Shown: positions 24,446 through 33,245 of the stretch, piece after piece
How the letters are laid out: each line of letters opens with the position of its first letter
How positions within the stretch are numbered: position 1 is the stretch's first letter
Assembly (NCBI RefSeq): GCF_900143005.1
Contig: NZ_FRCS01000005.1
Location: 558,001 to 622,000, forward strand
Direction of reading: 5' to 3'
Length of the DNA stretch: 64,000 nucleotides
Source: Cryptosporangium aurantiacum
GTDB taxonomy: Bacteria > Actinomycetota > Actinomycetes > Mycobacteriales > Cryptosporangiaceae
Made by a program: the position numbers and the translations under genes
Notes under the pieces: generated by a model
The model's input: only the letters and a program-made list of their open reading frames with translations
Told to the model about the DNA's origin: nothing
Databases searched by the model: none

Positions 24446-25090
24446 ACCGGGTCCGCGAGACCTCACTTCGCAGCGGGAGCCGACTTGCCGACGTCGCGGC
24501 CGGCTCGGAACTGACCCGCCGAACGGCGGAGGCGCGCCCCGCCGGAAAGGTAGAACAGCGTCCCCACCCGGCCAGCCTTCGCTGCGGCGCCCAGGAGCGG
24601 GCACGAGTGTTCCCGAGCGAACATTCCGGACGTCATCGCCACGATCGCCGGTCCGCCGCGCCGCTAGCACGCTGAGGTCAACTCACCGACGACATCCGTG
24701 GAGGACCGGGACCATGAGCATCACTCTGGACGTACTGGACGTGAACACCGGCCGGCGCTGCCCCTGCGACCGGCTCGAGCAGTCGACGGTCCCCGGTCCG
24801 GGTGGGTGTGTCGGTCGTCCGGAGCCTGGTCAGGACGGGCCACTGTCGCAGGCCGCGCGCACCGCGGTCTGAGTTTCGGGTGGGCGACCGTCGCGATGCG
24901 ACGGTGCAGCTCAGCCGGTCGACGGTGAACAGTGTCGGGGTTCTGACTCCCCACCGAGACCGGCCTCTTGTCCGGTTACGCCGCCCTGGACTGCGTGATA
25001 ACTTTCTCCGGATTCATGGTCCAGTCACAGGCGCCGGCTACCGCCGATGATCGACGCTCCTCTAAGCCCCTCCGAGTGGAGGAACTCCCT
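24446..25090. other. Largely non-coding region between mhuD and the signalling cluster
   Basis: This 645-base gap holds only one possible small gene (24714-24872). Before it I see no conserved signal. After it, 24873-25090 is the promoter and leader region of the five-gene signalling block and contains GTGGAGGAAC just before the first ATG. I find no RNA gene. Confidence 0.4.
24714..24872 (+). CDS. Possible 52-residue small protein
   Basis: An ATG preceded by GGAGG nine bases upstream opens a 52-codon frame (MSITLDVLDVNTGRRCPCDR at its N-terminus). It has a CPC pair and a later single Cys and no hydrophobic segment. Codon use is actinobacterial in the first half and weaker in the second. It could be a genuine small protein or chance; no family is recognised. 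Confidence 0.35.
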   Translation: MSITLDVLDVNTGRRCPCDRLEQSTVPGPGGCVGRPEPGQDGPLSQAARTAV

Positions 25091-26914
25091 ATGCGTCTGC
25101 CTCGTCTCCGGCTGACCGCAGCGGTTCTTGCTGTTTGCGTCTCGGCCCTCACGCTTGGTATCGCCACCCCGGCCGAGGCCCACAAGCATCCCACGCCGGC
25201 CGAGCTGATCGCCCCAGCCGTGGTCCGGATCATGACCTACGGCAAGGTCAGCATCTCGTTGATCGAGCACAACTTCCGTGGCTCGACCGGTAACGACATC
25301 TCGCTCGTGCAGCGCTCCTACCAGCCGATGCTGGGCACCGGCAGCGGCTTCGTGGTCAACCCGAGCGGCACGATCATCACGTCGCCGACGGTCACCGGCG
25401 TCGACCTGAACCGGGCGGCGATCTTCGCGGTCAACAAGATCTTCAACGAGCGCTACGGCGACGGCGCCCCGATGCCCGCCGACCCGTATACGAAGGCCAA
25501 GCCGTCGGCCAACACCGACGACGTGGTCAGCAAGCGGCTGCAACGCTGCTATCAGGGCAACACCACCGACGAGACCGGCGGCTGCGTCATCTTCACGCAG
25601 GCCGTGGTCACCGTTCAGCCGTTCGTCTCCGACCAGAAACAGTTCGGCGACCTGCCGGCCCAGGTCGTGTACCCCACCGGCGGTAAGAAGTCGGACGTGG
25701 CGGTGCTGAAGGTCGGCGCGAGCAGCATGCCTTCGGTCGTCTACGGCAACTCGGCCGACAACGCCGAGGCGGTCAGCACGCTGGGCTTCACGAACACGCC
25801 GACCGACGAGAAGTCGCTCAAGGCGACCCAGGCGCACTTCACGAAGAAGGGCAGCGGCGTCGTCCGCCCCAACGACGACTACCTGGCCGAGCTCAACCGC
25901 GGCTTCACCGACGGTATGTCCGGCGGGCCGGTCGTGTCGGAGAAGGGTCAGGTCATCGGGTTCCTGGCCAAGTCCGGCAACGAGATCAAGCTGGTCGGTC
26001 CGGATCAGATCGCCGAGGCACTGGCCGCGGTGGACGTGAAGGCCGAACGTGGCCCCACCGACCTCGTCTACGAGAACGCGCTGCACAACTTCAACAACCA
26101 GCTCTACACCGCCGCCGCGCCGAACCTGTCGCAAGTCCTCAAGCTCTACCCGGGCCACGCGCTGGCTTCGCAGAAGCTGACGGTCGCCAACCAGCGCAAG
26201 GGCACGTCGGCCGACAAGGGCACCGACGGCGCCACCGACACGTCCGGGTTCGGCACCACCGACGAGCAGAGCTCCGGTGGCTCCGACGGATCCAGCAACA
26301 TCCTGCTCTGGGGTGGTCTGGGCGCGATCGTCGTGCTGGCGGTCCTGCTCGGTGCCGTGCTGCTGCGGGGACGCGGCGGCAAGGGACAGCCGGAGACGGC
26401 CGCACCGCCGCCGGACCCGAACCTGATGCCCGGTTACGGGCAACCCGGTCCGCCGATGCCGCTGGGCGCGCCGTACCCGGGCGCGGTCGGATCGCCGGCG
26501 AGCGCTCCGCCCGCCACGTGGCCGACGTCGGCCCCGCCCGGCTGGGTCGACCCGCGCCAGCCCGGTACCCCCTACCCGGTCCAGAACCCGTACCCGGGTG
26601 TGCCGAACTACAGCGAGACGCCGTACGGCGCACCCGCGTCCGGCGTCCCCTATGCGGATCCGAACGGAGAGCAGCAGACCGTGCTCCGGCTCTCGCCGTC
26701 GACGCCGCCACCCATTCCCGGACAGAGCAACCCGTCCGGCGCCACGGTCGTCGCGGGAGAGGGAACACCGGGCGCCGAGGGCGCGCCGGCAGGCGTGATG
26801 GCCCGTCAGGGCGAGAACGGTGCCGGCGACGTCGCGGCTAGCTGCGACCAATGTGGGCAGACGCTCGTCCCGGGGCAGCAGTTCTGCGGTTACTGCGGAA
26901 ACCGGGTGCACTGA
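25091..26914 (+). CDS. Membrane-anchored trypsin-like protein, catalytic His missing, with zinc-ribbon tail
   Basis: The 607-residue protein has a signal peptide (cleavage after PAEA, residue 30), an extracellular trypsin/HtrA-like domain, one membrane helix (residues about 402-427), a Pro-rich cytoplasmic linker and a C-terminal zinc ribbon (CDQCG, then CGYCGN). GTGSGFVV and DGMSGGPVV (Ser near 277) and the Asp in SDVAVLKV (near 203) are present, but where HV is expected the sequence reads SPTVTGVD, so the charge-relay His is absent. It may sense rather than cleave. GGAGG precedes the ATG. It is the first gene of the signalling block, 28 bases before the kinase. Confidence 0.8.
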   Translation: MRLPRLRLTAAVLAVCVSALTLGIATPAEAHKHPTPAELIAPAVVRIMTYGKVSISLIEHNFRGSTGNDISLVQRSYQPMLGTGSGFVVNPSGTIITSPTVTGVDLNRAAIFAVNKIFNERYGDGAPMPADPYTKAKPSANTDDVVSKRLQRCYQGNTTDETGGCVIFTQAVVTVQPFVSDQKQFGDLPAQVVYPTGGKKSDVAVLKVGASSMPSVVYGNSADNAEAVSTLGFTNTPTDEKSLKATQAHFTKKGSGVVRPNDDYLAELNRGFTDGMSGGPVVSEKGQVIGFLAKSGNEIKLVGPDQIAEALAAVDVKAERGPTDLVYENALHNFNNQLYTAAAPNLSQVLKLYPGHALASQKLTVANQRKGTSADKGTDGATDTSGFGTTDEQSSGGSDGSSNILLWGGLGAIVVLAVLLGAVLLRGRGGKGQPETAAPPPDPNLMPGYGQPGPPMPLGAPYPGAVGSPASAPPATWPTSAPPGWVDPRQPGTPYPVQNPYPGVPNYSETPYGAPASGVPYADPNGEQQTVLRLSPSTPPPIPGQSNPSGATVVAGEGTPGAEGAPAGVMARQGENGAGDVAASCDQCGQTLVPGQQFCGYCGNRVH

Positions 26915-26942
26915 AACGTGTCGAACGAACCGGTGGTCAACG

Positions 26943-29003
26943 ATGAGTGATCCAGTCGAGTCCGCGCGCCTGGACGGGCTACGCGCTGCGGGCTACGAGC
27001 TGCAGTCGCTGATCGGACGCGGTGGGATGGCGTACGTCTACCGCGCCGAGGACACCCGGCTGGGCCGCGTCGTCGCGGTGAAGGTGCTGGCGCCGGAACT
27101 CGCCCAGAACGACGAGTTCCGGCAGCGGTTCCTCCGTGAGTCGCGCCTGGCGGCGTCCCTCGACCACCCGAACATCATCCCGATCTACGAGGCCGGCGAG
27201 GCCGACGGCCACCTGTACCTGGCCATGCGGTACGTGGAGGGCGCCGACCTCAAGGTCGTCCTCAAGCGTCGCGGGACGCTGACCGTCGACGAGACGATGG
27301 CGCTATTCGGGCAGGTCGGTGCCGCGCTCGACGCCGCCCACCAGGCCGGTCTCGTGCACCGTGACGTCAAGCCGGCCAACATCCTGGTCTCGGCGGCGAC
27401 CACTCCGGCCGGGCGCGACCACGTGTACCTGAGCGACTTCGGCCTGACCAAGCGGGCATCGTCGCTGACTGGCGTCACCGCCACCGGCATCGTCGTCGGG
27501 ACGATGGACTACGTCGCGCCGGAGCAGATCGGCGGCAAGGCGGTCGACGCCCGGACCGACGTGTACGCGCTGGGATGCGTGCTGTACCAGGCGCTGACCG
27601 GCAAGGTGCCGTTCATCCGGGACGACGACGCCGCGCTGCTGTGGGCGCACCTGATGGAGATGCCGACGCCGGTCAGCTCCGTGCGTCCGGAGATCCCGGT
27701 GGCCGTCGACCAGGTGATCGCGACCGCGATGGCGAAGGGCCCGGAGGGCCGGTTCGCCTCCTGCGGTGACTTCATCGCGGCGCTGGGAGCGGCGTTCGGC
27801 GGGCAGCAGGTCAACCTGCCTGCCAGCGCGTCGGGCGGGCCCGGGGTGAGCCCGAACAGCGCACCGCCGGCCACCCACCCGGAACCGCCGCAGCCTCCGA
27901 CGGCGCAGACCCCGACGCCTCAGACCCAGACCCCGACGCCGCAGCCTCCGACGCCGCACTCCCCGACGTCGGTGCCGCCGAGCGGGCCGATCACGCAGCC
28001 GCCGGTGCCCGGGTGGTCGGCGCCGCCGTCAACCGGTGCCGCCGAACAGCCGCACGGGACGCCGCTGCCGACGGCCCAGTACCCCGGTAACCAGTACCCC
28101 GGTAACCAGTACTCGCCGTCCAGCGCACCGCCGCACGGCACGTACCCGAACCAGTACTCGCCGACGCAGTTCCCGCCCAGCGGGTACCCGCACTCGGCGC
28201 CGCCGCATCCGCAGTCGGCTCCGCCGAACCAGGCGATGCCGCACCCGTACTCCGCGCCGCCCCACCAGGGGTCCGCACCGCCGTACCCGTACTCGGCACC
28301 GCCCCACCCCGGCTCGGCACCGCCGTACCCCTATTCGGCACCACCGCACGGGGTGGGGTCGACGCCGCCGCCCACGCCCGATTCGGGGCGCGGGCGGAAA
28401 CTGCTGATCGGAGGCCTCGCCGGCGCGCTGGTGCTCGCGGTAGTCCTCGTCCTCGTCCTCGTGATCAAGCCGTTCGAGGAGGGGACGAAGCACTTCGACC
28501 CCACCACGACGCTGCCGATCTCGTTCGACTACCCGGAGAGCTGGAACCGGTCGGGCCAGGGGACGAACCTGGTCTTCTCGCCGAAGGCGTCCGACGCCGC
28601 GGCGTTGTTCACCGCGCCCGGCACCGGAACCGGCTGGCCCAAGCTCGCCGACGCGCTGAAGAGCGACGCCGACTCGGTGGTCGGCGTCTACACGCTGCTG
28701 AGCCTCAACCCGTTCCCGGACGAGGCCGACGGCCGGAAAGAGTCGCTGCAGGGCCAGTTGCCCACCACCGCGAACCTCGGCGCCGAGGAGCCGACCGTCG
28801 TCGACGGCCACGACTCGGCCCGCTACGACGGCGAGCTTCAGCAGGACGGCGGCGACGCCGAACTCCGGATCCGGTGCTTCGTCACCACCGACCAGACGAC
28901 GAACCAGACCGTGGTGCTGGTGTTCTTCGCGTCGGAGAAGGCCTGGAGCGAGAACGAGGACAAGTTCAAGACACTGCTGGGTTCGGTCAAGTTCAGCGCG
29001 TAG
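26943..29003 (+). CDS. Receptor-type Ser/Thr protein kinase (PknB-like)
   Basis: The 686-residue protein has a Hanks kinase domain (residues about 17-280) with GRGGMAYVY, VAVKVL, HRDVKPANIL near 138 and DFG near 165, so it should be active. A ~200-residue linker of SAPPHP-like repeats leads to one membrane helix (about 485-508) and a ~175-residue extracellular domain that is not PASTA. The topology suggests an external signal switching the internal kinase. The genes on either side supply a possible sensor (trypsin-like protein) and, further on, an FHA domain that could bind its phospho-Thr product. Confidence 0.92.
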   Translation: MSDPVESARLDGLRAAGYELQSLIGRGGMAYVYRAEDTRLGRVVAVKVLAPELAQNDEFRQRFLRESRLAASLDHPNIIPIYEAGEADGHLYLAMRYVEGADLKVVLKRRGTLTVDETMALFGQVGAALDAAHQAGLVHRDVKPANILVSAATTPAGRDHVYLSDFGLTKRASSLTGVTATGIVVGTMDYVAPEQIGGKAVDARTDVYALGCVLYQALTGKVPFIRDDDAALLWAHLMEMPTPVSSVRPEIPVAVDQVIATAMAKGPEGRFASCGDFIAALGAAFGGQQVNLPASASGGPGVSPNSAPPATHPEPPQPPTAQTPTPQTQTPTPQPPTPHSPTSVPPSGPITQPPVPGWSAPPSTGAAEQPHGTPLPTAQYPGNQYPGNQYSPSSAPPHGTYPNQYSPTQFPPSGYPHSAPPHPQSAPPNQAMPHPYSAPPHQGSAPPYPYSAPPHPGSAPPYPYSAPPHGVGSTPPPTPDSGRGRKLLIGGLAGALVLAVVLVLVLVIKPFEEGTKHFDPTTTLPISFDYPESWNRSGQGTNLVFSPKASDAAALFTAPGTGTGWPKLADALKSDADSVVGVYTLLSLNPFPDEADGRKESLQGQLPTTANLGAEEPTVVDGHDSARYDGELQQDGGDAELRIRCFVTTDQTTNQTVVLVFFASEKAWSENEDKFKTLLGSVKFSA

Positions 29004-29018
29004 GGAGAGCCGCGGTCG

Positions 29019-29684
29019 ATGGAGTGGTCAACGCTGTCCATGATCAGCGACAAAGAGCGGCGTGAGCTGCTCGCGGTCGCACGGCGACGCAAGTTCCGCC
29101 GCAACGAGGTGCTCTTCCACGAGGGTGACCCGGCCAACTCGCTGCACCTGATCGAGTCCGGCCACGTCAGCGTCCGGGTGACGACCGGCGCGGGCGACAG
29201 CGTCACGCTGGCCGTCCTCGGTCCCGGCGAGACCGTCGGCGAGCTGGCTCTCCTCGAGGCCGATCCGAGCAAGGCGGTGCGCTCGGCGACCGTCACCGCG
29301 CTGGAGGGCTGCGAGACGCTGTCGCTGCAGCGCGACCGGTTCGACGCGTTACGTCAGCAATATCCCCGGGTCGACCGGGTGCTGGCCGAACTGCTGGCGA
29401 ACGAGGTGCGCCGGCTCAACGGCCGGCTGCTGGAGTTCCTGTACCTGCCCGCGGACAAGCGTGTGCTGCGACGCCTCGCCACGCTCGCCCGTGCCTACGA
29501 CGACGGACGCACCCGGCCGGTGGCGGTACCCCTGACCCAGGAGGTCATCGCCAGCCTCGCCGGCACCTCGCGTCCCACGACCAACCAGGCGCTCCGCGCC
29601 GTGGAGGAGGCCGGCATCATCGCGATCGGACGTTCGAAGATCGAGATCCTCAACCCGGCGGCGCTCGTGCGTAAGGCACGGTGA
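29019..29684 (+). CDS. Crp/Fnr-family transcription factor
   Basis: The 221-residue regulator has an N-terminal cyclic-nucleotide fold with VGELALLEADPS followed by VRSATV, which keeps the Glu and Arg used for cAMP contact, although two extra residues separate them. A long helix follows, then a C-terminal helix-turn-helix (LTQEVIASLAGTSRPTTNQA). It lacks the Cys cluster of Fnr. It begins 15 bases after the kinase gene and lies before an adenylate cyclase gene, so cAMP is the likely ligand. Confidence 0.9.
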   Translation: MEWSTLSMISDKERRELLAVARRRKFRRNEVLFHEGDPANSLHLIESGHVSVRVTTGAGDSVTLAVLGPGETVGELALLEADPSKAVRSATVTALEGCETLSLQRDRFDALRQQYPRVDRVLAELLANEVRRLNGRLLEFLYLPADKRVLRRLATLARAYDDGRTRPVAVPLTQEVIASLAGTSRPTTNQALRAVEEAGIIAIGRSKIEILNPAALVRKAR

Positions 29685-29992
29685 CCGGGGCCCGAGGCCC
29701 GCTGGCCGCCACTCCGCCCGCTGACGACCGCCCCACCGTCCCTTTCGGCACGCCGATCTCCTTGCTCGCGACCGATGCGCGGCACGGGGCGAGCACCGCG
29801 CGCCGGTTACGGCCCGAAGTGCGGCCCCGTGACGTCGGGGTCGACGGACAAGCGACCGTGCTGGCGCACCAGGAGCCACGGCCGACGCCTCCGTCGACCG
29901 TCGCCACGGACACGACGCGTGAGCTGTCCCACGTAGTCAGGTCCCCGTCAGTCCGGGTGGGCCAGGGAGCGGCGGACGCCTACGCTACCTCC
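29685..29992 (+). promoter_or_regulatory. Gap with a leaderless-type promoter for the cyclase gene
   Basis: This 308-base stretch is open in the cyclase frame but reads as Pro/Arg-rich sequence without any domain, so I treat it as non-coding. TACGCT at 29981-29986 fits the -10 consensus and ends six bases before the GTG at 29993, which has no ribosome-binding site. The alternative is a 104-residue N-terminal extension starting at 29681, where a GTG overlaps the crp stop. Confidence 0.45.
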
Positions 29993-32900
29993 GTGCCGAC
30001 CGTGCTCAGGTGCTCGAACTGCGGCGAGGAGAACAACCCGCCGCAGGCTCGGTTCTGCTTTTCCTGCGGAAACGCGTTGACCTCCGACGACACCCGCGAA
30101 CTGCGCAAGACGATCACGGTGGTGTTCACCGACGTCGTCGGGTCGAGTTCGCTGGGTGAGCGCCTCGATCCCGAGGTGCTCCGTCGGATGATGACTCGTT
30201 ACTACGAGCACGCGACCGCTATCCACGTGAAGCACGGCGGCCGGGTCCAGAAGTTCATCGGTGACGCGGTCATGGCGGTGTTCGGGCTCCCGAACTCCCG
30301 TGAGGACGACGCCCTGCGTGCCGTCCGGGCCGCCGCGGAGCTGCACGCGTCGCTGGAGGACCTCAACCGGACGCTGGAGCGCGACTGGCAGGTCACGCTG
30401 AACCTGCGCACCGGCGTCAACACCGGTGAGGTCGTGATCGGCGCCGCGTTCCTGGGCCAGGACATCACGCTGGGCGACGTCGTGAACGTCGCGGCGCGAC
30501 TGGAGACCGCGGCCGAGCCGGGCAGCGTGCTGATCGGTGATGCGACCTACCGCCTGTCGCGGGACGCCGTGACCGCCGAGATGCTGCCGCCGATGACCGT
30601 GCGCGGCCGGGGCGTCCCGGTGGACGCCTGGCGGCTGCTCGCGGTGAAGCCGGGCGCCTCCGGCCACGCCCGCCGGCTGGACGCCCCGATCGTCGGCCGG
30701 GTACAGGAACTCGCGCTGCTGCAGCAGCTGTTCGACCGCGCCGTGGCCGAGCGGACCGTCCAATCCATCACCGTGCTCGGCTCCGGCGGATCCGGCAAGT
30801 CGCGCCTGCTCTACGAGCTGCTCAACCGCGTCGGCGACCGGGCGACCGTGTTGCGCGGCCAATGCCTGAGCTACGGCGACGGACTCACGTACTGGCCGCT
30901 GGCCGAGATCGTCCGCCAGGCGGCGGGTGTCGGCCCGGAGGAGGACACCGCCGCGGTCCGGCGCAAGCTCTCGGCGCTGCTCCCCGGCGACGACCGGACG
31001 GTGACCGCGCTGGCCGGGCTGCTCGGCGAGCCCACCGGCCCGACGATCCTGGAGCCACCGGCGACAGCCGCCAGCGTCGAGGACCTGCCGGAGGCGATGT
31101 TCCGGTTCGCGTCCACGCTGGCGGCGCGGCGTCCGCTCGTGCTGGTGCTGGACGACCTGCACTGGGCCGAGCCCGCGCTGCTCGACCTGATCCTCAAACT
31201 GGCCGAGTGGCTGCGCGACAGCCCGGTGCTGATCTGCTGTCTGTCCCGGCCCGAGCTGCTGGAAGCACATCCGCAGCTGAGCAGCGGCGGCACCAACACG
31301 CTGATGCTCGAACCGCTGACCGGCGACGACTCGGCAGCGCTGCTCGACAACCTGCTGGACGGCGCGGAGGGCGCCGAAGAGGTGCGCGCCCGGATCGTCG
31401 AGGCCGCCGAGGGCAACCCGCTCTACATCGAAGAGCTGGTCGGCATGCTGCTCGACGACGGTTTACTCGATCGAATCGACGGCCGGTGGACGCTCACCGC
31501 CGAGATCAACCGGCTCGCGGTGCCGCCGAGCGTCGGCGCGCTGCTGGCCGCCCGGTTGGACGGCCTGCCGAAGGGCGAGCGGGGCGTGCTGGAGCGCGCC
31601 AGCGTCATCGGCGACGTGTTCTACCGCAACGGCGTCATCGCGCTCACCTCGCCCGACCAGCGACGTGACGTCACCGGCGCGCTGCTGTCGCTGGTCCGCA
31701 AGGAACTGCTCCGGCCGGAGGGTTCGGTGCTGCACGGCGAGAGCGCGCTGCGCTTCCGCCACCAACTGGTCCGGGACGCCGCTTACAACTCGCTGTCGAA
31801 GCGGGAACGCGCGCACCTGCATGAGGCCGCGGGCCGCTGGATGGAGGAGACGCTCGCCGGCCGGCTGCCCGAGCTGGAGGAGATCGTCGGTTACCACCTG
31901 GAGCAGGCCGCCCGGTACCGCAGCGGCATCGGCCCCGCCGACCCGGACACGCTGGAACTGTCCCGCCGCGCCGCCGAGCACCTCGGCCGCGCCGGACGCC
32001 GGGCGTTCGCTCGGCGGGACATGCCGGCCGCGATCACGCTGCTGGGCCGGGCAACCGCGCTGCTGCCCGCCGAGCACCCCGGCCGGGTGGGGCTGCTGCC
32101 CCAGTTCGCCGCCGCGCTCGTCGAGCGGGGTGAGTTCGCCAGAGCGTCCGAATTGCTGACCGAGGCCGCAATGGCGGCCGACCGGACCGGCGACAACGAG
32201 TTGCGCCGCGAGACCGAAAAAGTGCGGTCGGTGCTGCGGCTGCTGTCCGGTCCCTCGACCGACGACCTGGCCGACGGCGGGGTCTCCCCGGCCCGCGCCG
32301 GGGAGCGCCAGCCGCTCCCCGACCTGACCACGACTGTGGAGCTCGGCGGCGGTGGCGGCGCCTCGGTCGCGGCCAGCTGGACGCTGCTCCGCGACGTTCG
32401 GTGGTTGCCCCGTGCGGTGAACAGCGTCGACCGGCCGCCGACCGACGCGGACTCCAGCGGTGCCGGCCCCGGCGCGGACGGGCGGCGGCAGGCGATCGCC
32501 AAGGCGTTCGCGCTCGCCGCCGTGCTCGGTGACGCTCCGGTCGAGCAAACGATCAGCCAGTACCGCGCCGAGCTGGCGAGCGTCTCGACCAACCGCACCG
32601 CCGAGGTCCGGCTGCGTGGTGCGCTGGCCGGGCTGACCGCGATGGCAGGCCGGTTCGACGACGCCCGTGAGCACCTGGTCGCCGCGCAGGCGATCACCGA
32701 CCGGCTGGGCCTGCGGGTCCGCGCGGTCTCGCTGGCCTACCTCGGCGGTTACGTCGAGATGCTGGCGGGTGACCCGGCGGCAGCGGCTGCGAAACTGCAC
32801 GCGGGAGCCGAGGAGTGCGCCCAGATGGGCGAGCGGTACGTGCTATCGAACCTGCTGGCGCTGCTCGCTCAGGCCCGGTACGCGCAGGGTGTGCTCGCCG

Positions 32901-33241
32901 AGTCGGCGCAGCTGGCCAGCGACGCCGAGCGGGCCGCACCGAACGACGAGATCGTCGCGCAGGCCACCGCACGGGCCGCCCGCGGGAAGGCCCTGGCCCG
33001 GCTCGGCCGGGTGGAACAGGCGGTGACCGCGGCCCGATCCGCGGTCGACACGGTCCGGGGTACCGGGCTGTCCACGGTGGAGGCGGACGTTCTGCTGGAC
33101 CTCGCGGAGGTGCTGGAGCTCTTGGGAGACCCGATCGGCGCGCGAATGTCGGCGTCCGAATCGCTGGATCGGTACGAGCGCAAGGGCAACGTGATCTCCG
33201 GCGCCCGCGCCCGCGCGGTCGTGCTGCGGCTGGGTGGGTGA
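29993..33241 (+). CDS. Class III adenylate cyclase fused to a STAND-type ATPase
   Basis: The 1,082-residue protein has an N-terminal zinc ribbon (CSNCGEEN, CFSCGNAL), a class III cyclase domain (about residues 38-215), an AAA/STAND ATPase with Walker A GSGGSGKS near 263 and LVLDDLHWAEP as Walker B, and a long C-terminal helical TPR-like region. Metal-binding Asp residues (VVFTDVVGSS, GDAVMAVF) are intact. The substrate-selecting Lys (KFIGDA) and Asp (LGDVVNVAARLE) point to ATP rather than GTP. It should therefore make cAMP, perhaps gated by the ATPase and TPR parts. The adjacent Crp protein is the obvious target. Confidence 0.88.
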   Translation: MPTVLRCSNCGEENNPPQARFCFSCGNALTSDDTRELRKTITVVFTDVVGSSSLGERLDPEVLRRMMTRYYEHATAIHVKHGGRVQKFIGDAVMAVFGLPNSREDDALRAVRAAAELHASLEDLNRTLERDWQVTLNLRTGVNTGEVVIGAAFLGQDITLGDVVNVAARLETAAEPGSVLIGDATYRLSRDAVTAEMLPPMTVRGRGVPVDAWRLLAVKPGASGHARRLDAPIVGRVQELALLQQLFDRAVAERTVQSITVLGSGGSGKSRLLYELLNRVGDRATVLRGQCLSYGDGLTYWPLAEIVRQAAGVGPEEDTAAVRRKLSALLPGDDRTVTALAGLLGEPTGPTILEPPATAASVEDLPEAMFRFASTLAARRPLVLVLDDLHWAEPALLDLILKLAEWLRDSPVLICCLSRPELLEAHPQLSSGGTNTLMLEPLTGDDSAALLDNLLDGAEGAEEVRARIVEAAEGNPLYIEELVGMLLDDGLLDRIDGRWTLTAEINRLAVPPSVGALLAARLDGLPKGERGVLERASVIGDVFYRNGVIALTSPDQRRDVTGALLSLVRKELLRPEGSVLHGESALRFRHQLVRDAAYNSLSKRERAHLHEAAGRWMEETLAGRLPELEEIVGYHLEQAARYRSGIGPADPDTLELSRRAAEHLGRAGRRAFARRDMPAAITLLGRATALLPAEHPGRVGLLPQFAAALVERGEFARASELLTEAAMAADRTGDNELRRETEKVRSVLRLLSGPSTDDLADGGVSPARAGERQPLPDLTTTVELGGGGGASVAASWTLLRDVRWLPRAVNSVDRPPTDADSSGAGPGADGRRQAIAKAFALAAVLGDAPVEQTISQYRAELASVSTNRTAEVRLRGALAGLTAMAGRFDDAREHLVAAQAITDRLGLRVRAVSLAYLGGYVEMLAGDPAAAAAKLHAGAEECAQMGERYVLSNLLALLAQARYAQGVLAESAQLASDAERAAPNDEIVAQATARAARGKALARLGRVEQAVTAARSAVDTVRGTGLSTVEADVLLDLAEVLELLGDPIGARMSASESLDRYERKGNVISGARARAVVLRLGG

Positions 33242-33245
33242 GCGG

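Noticed and set aside
25025-26911. A 628-codon minus-strand open frame opposite the trypsin-like gene
   Set aside because: It shows no motif, and the plus strand has a signal peptide, membrane helix and zinc ribbon in the right order.
29681-29992. A 104-residue N-terminal extension of the adenylate cyclase
   Set aside because: The extension lacks any domain or ordered pattern, while the GTG at 29993 gives a protein beginning at the zinc ribbon with a -10 element at leaderless spacing. The extension is not fully excluded.
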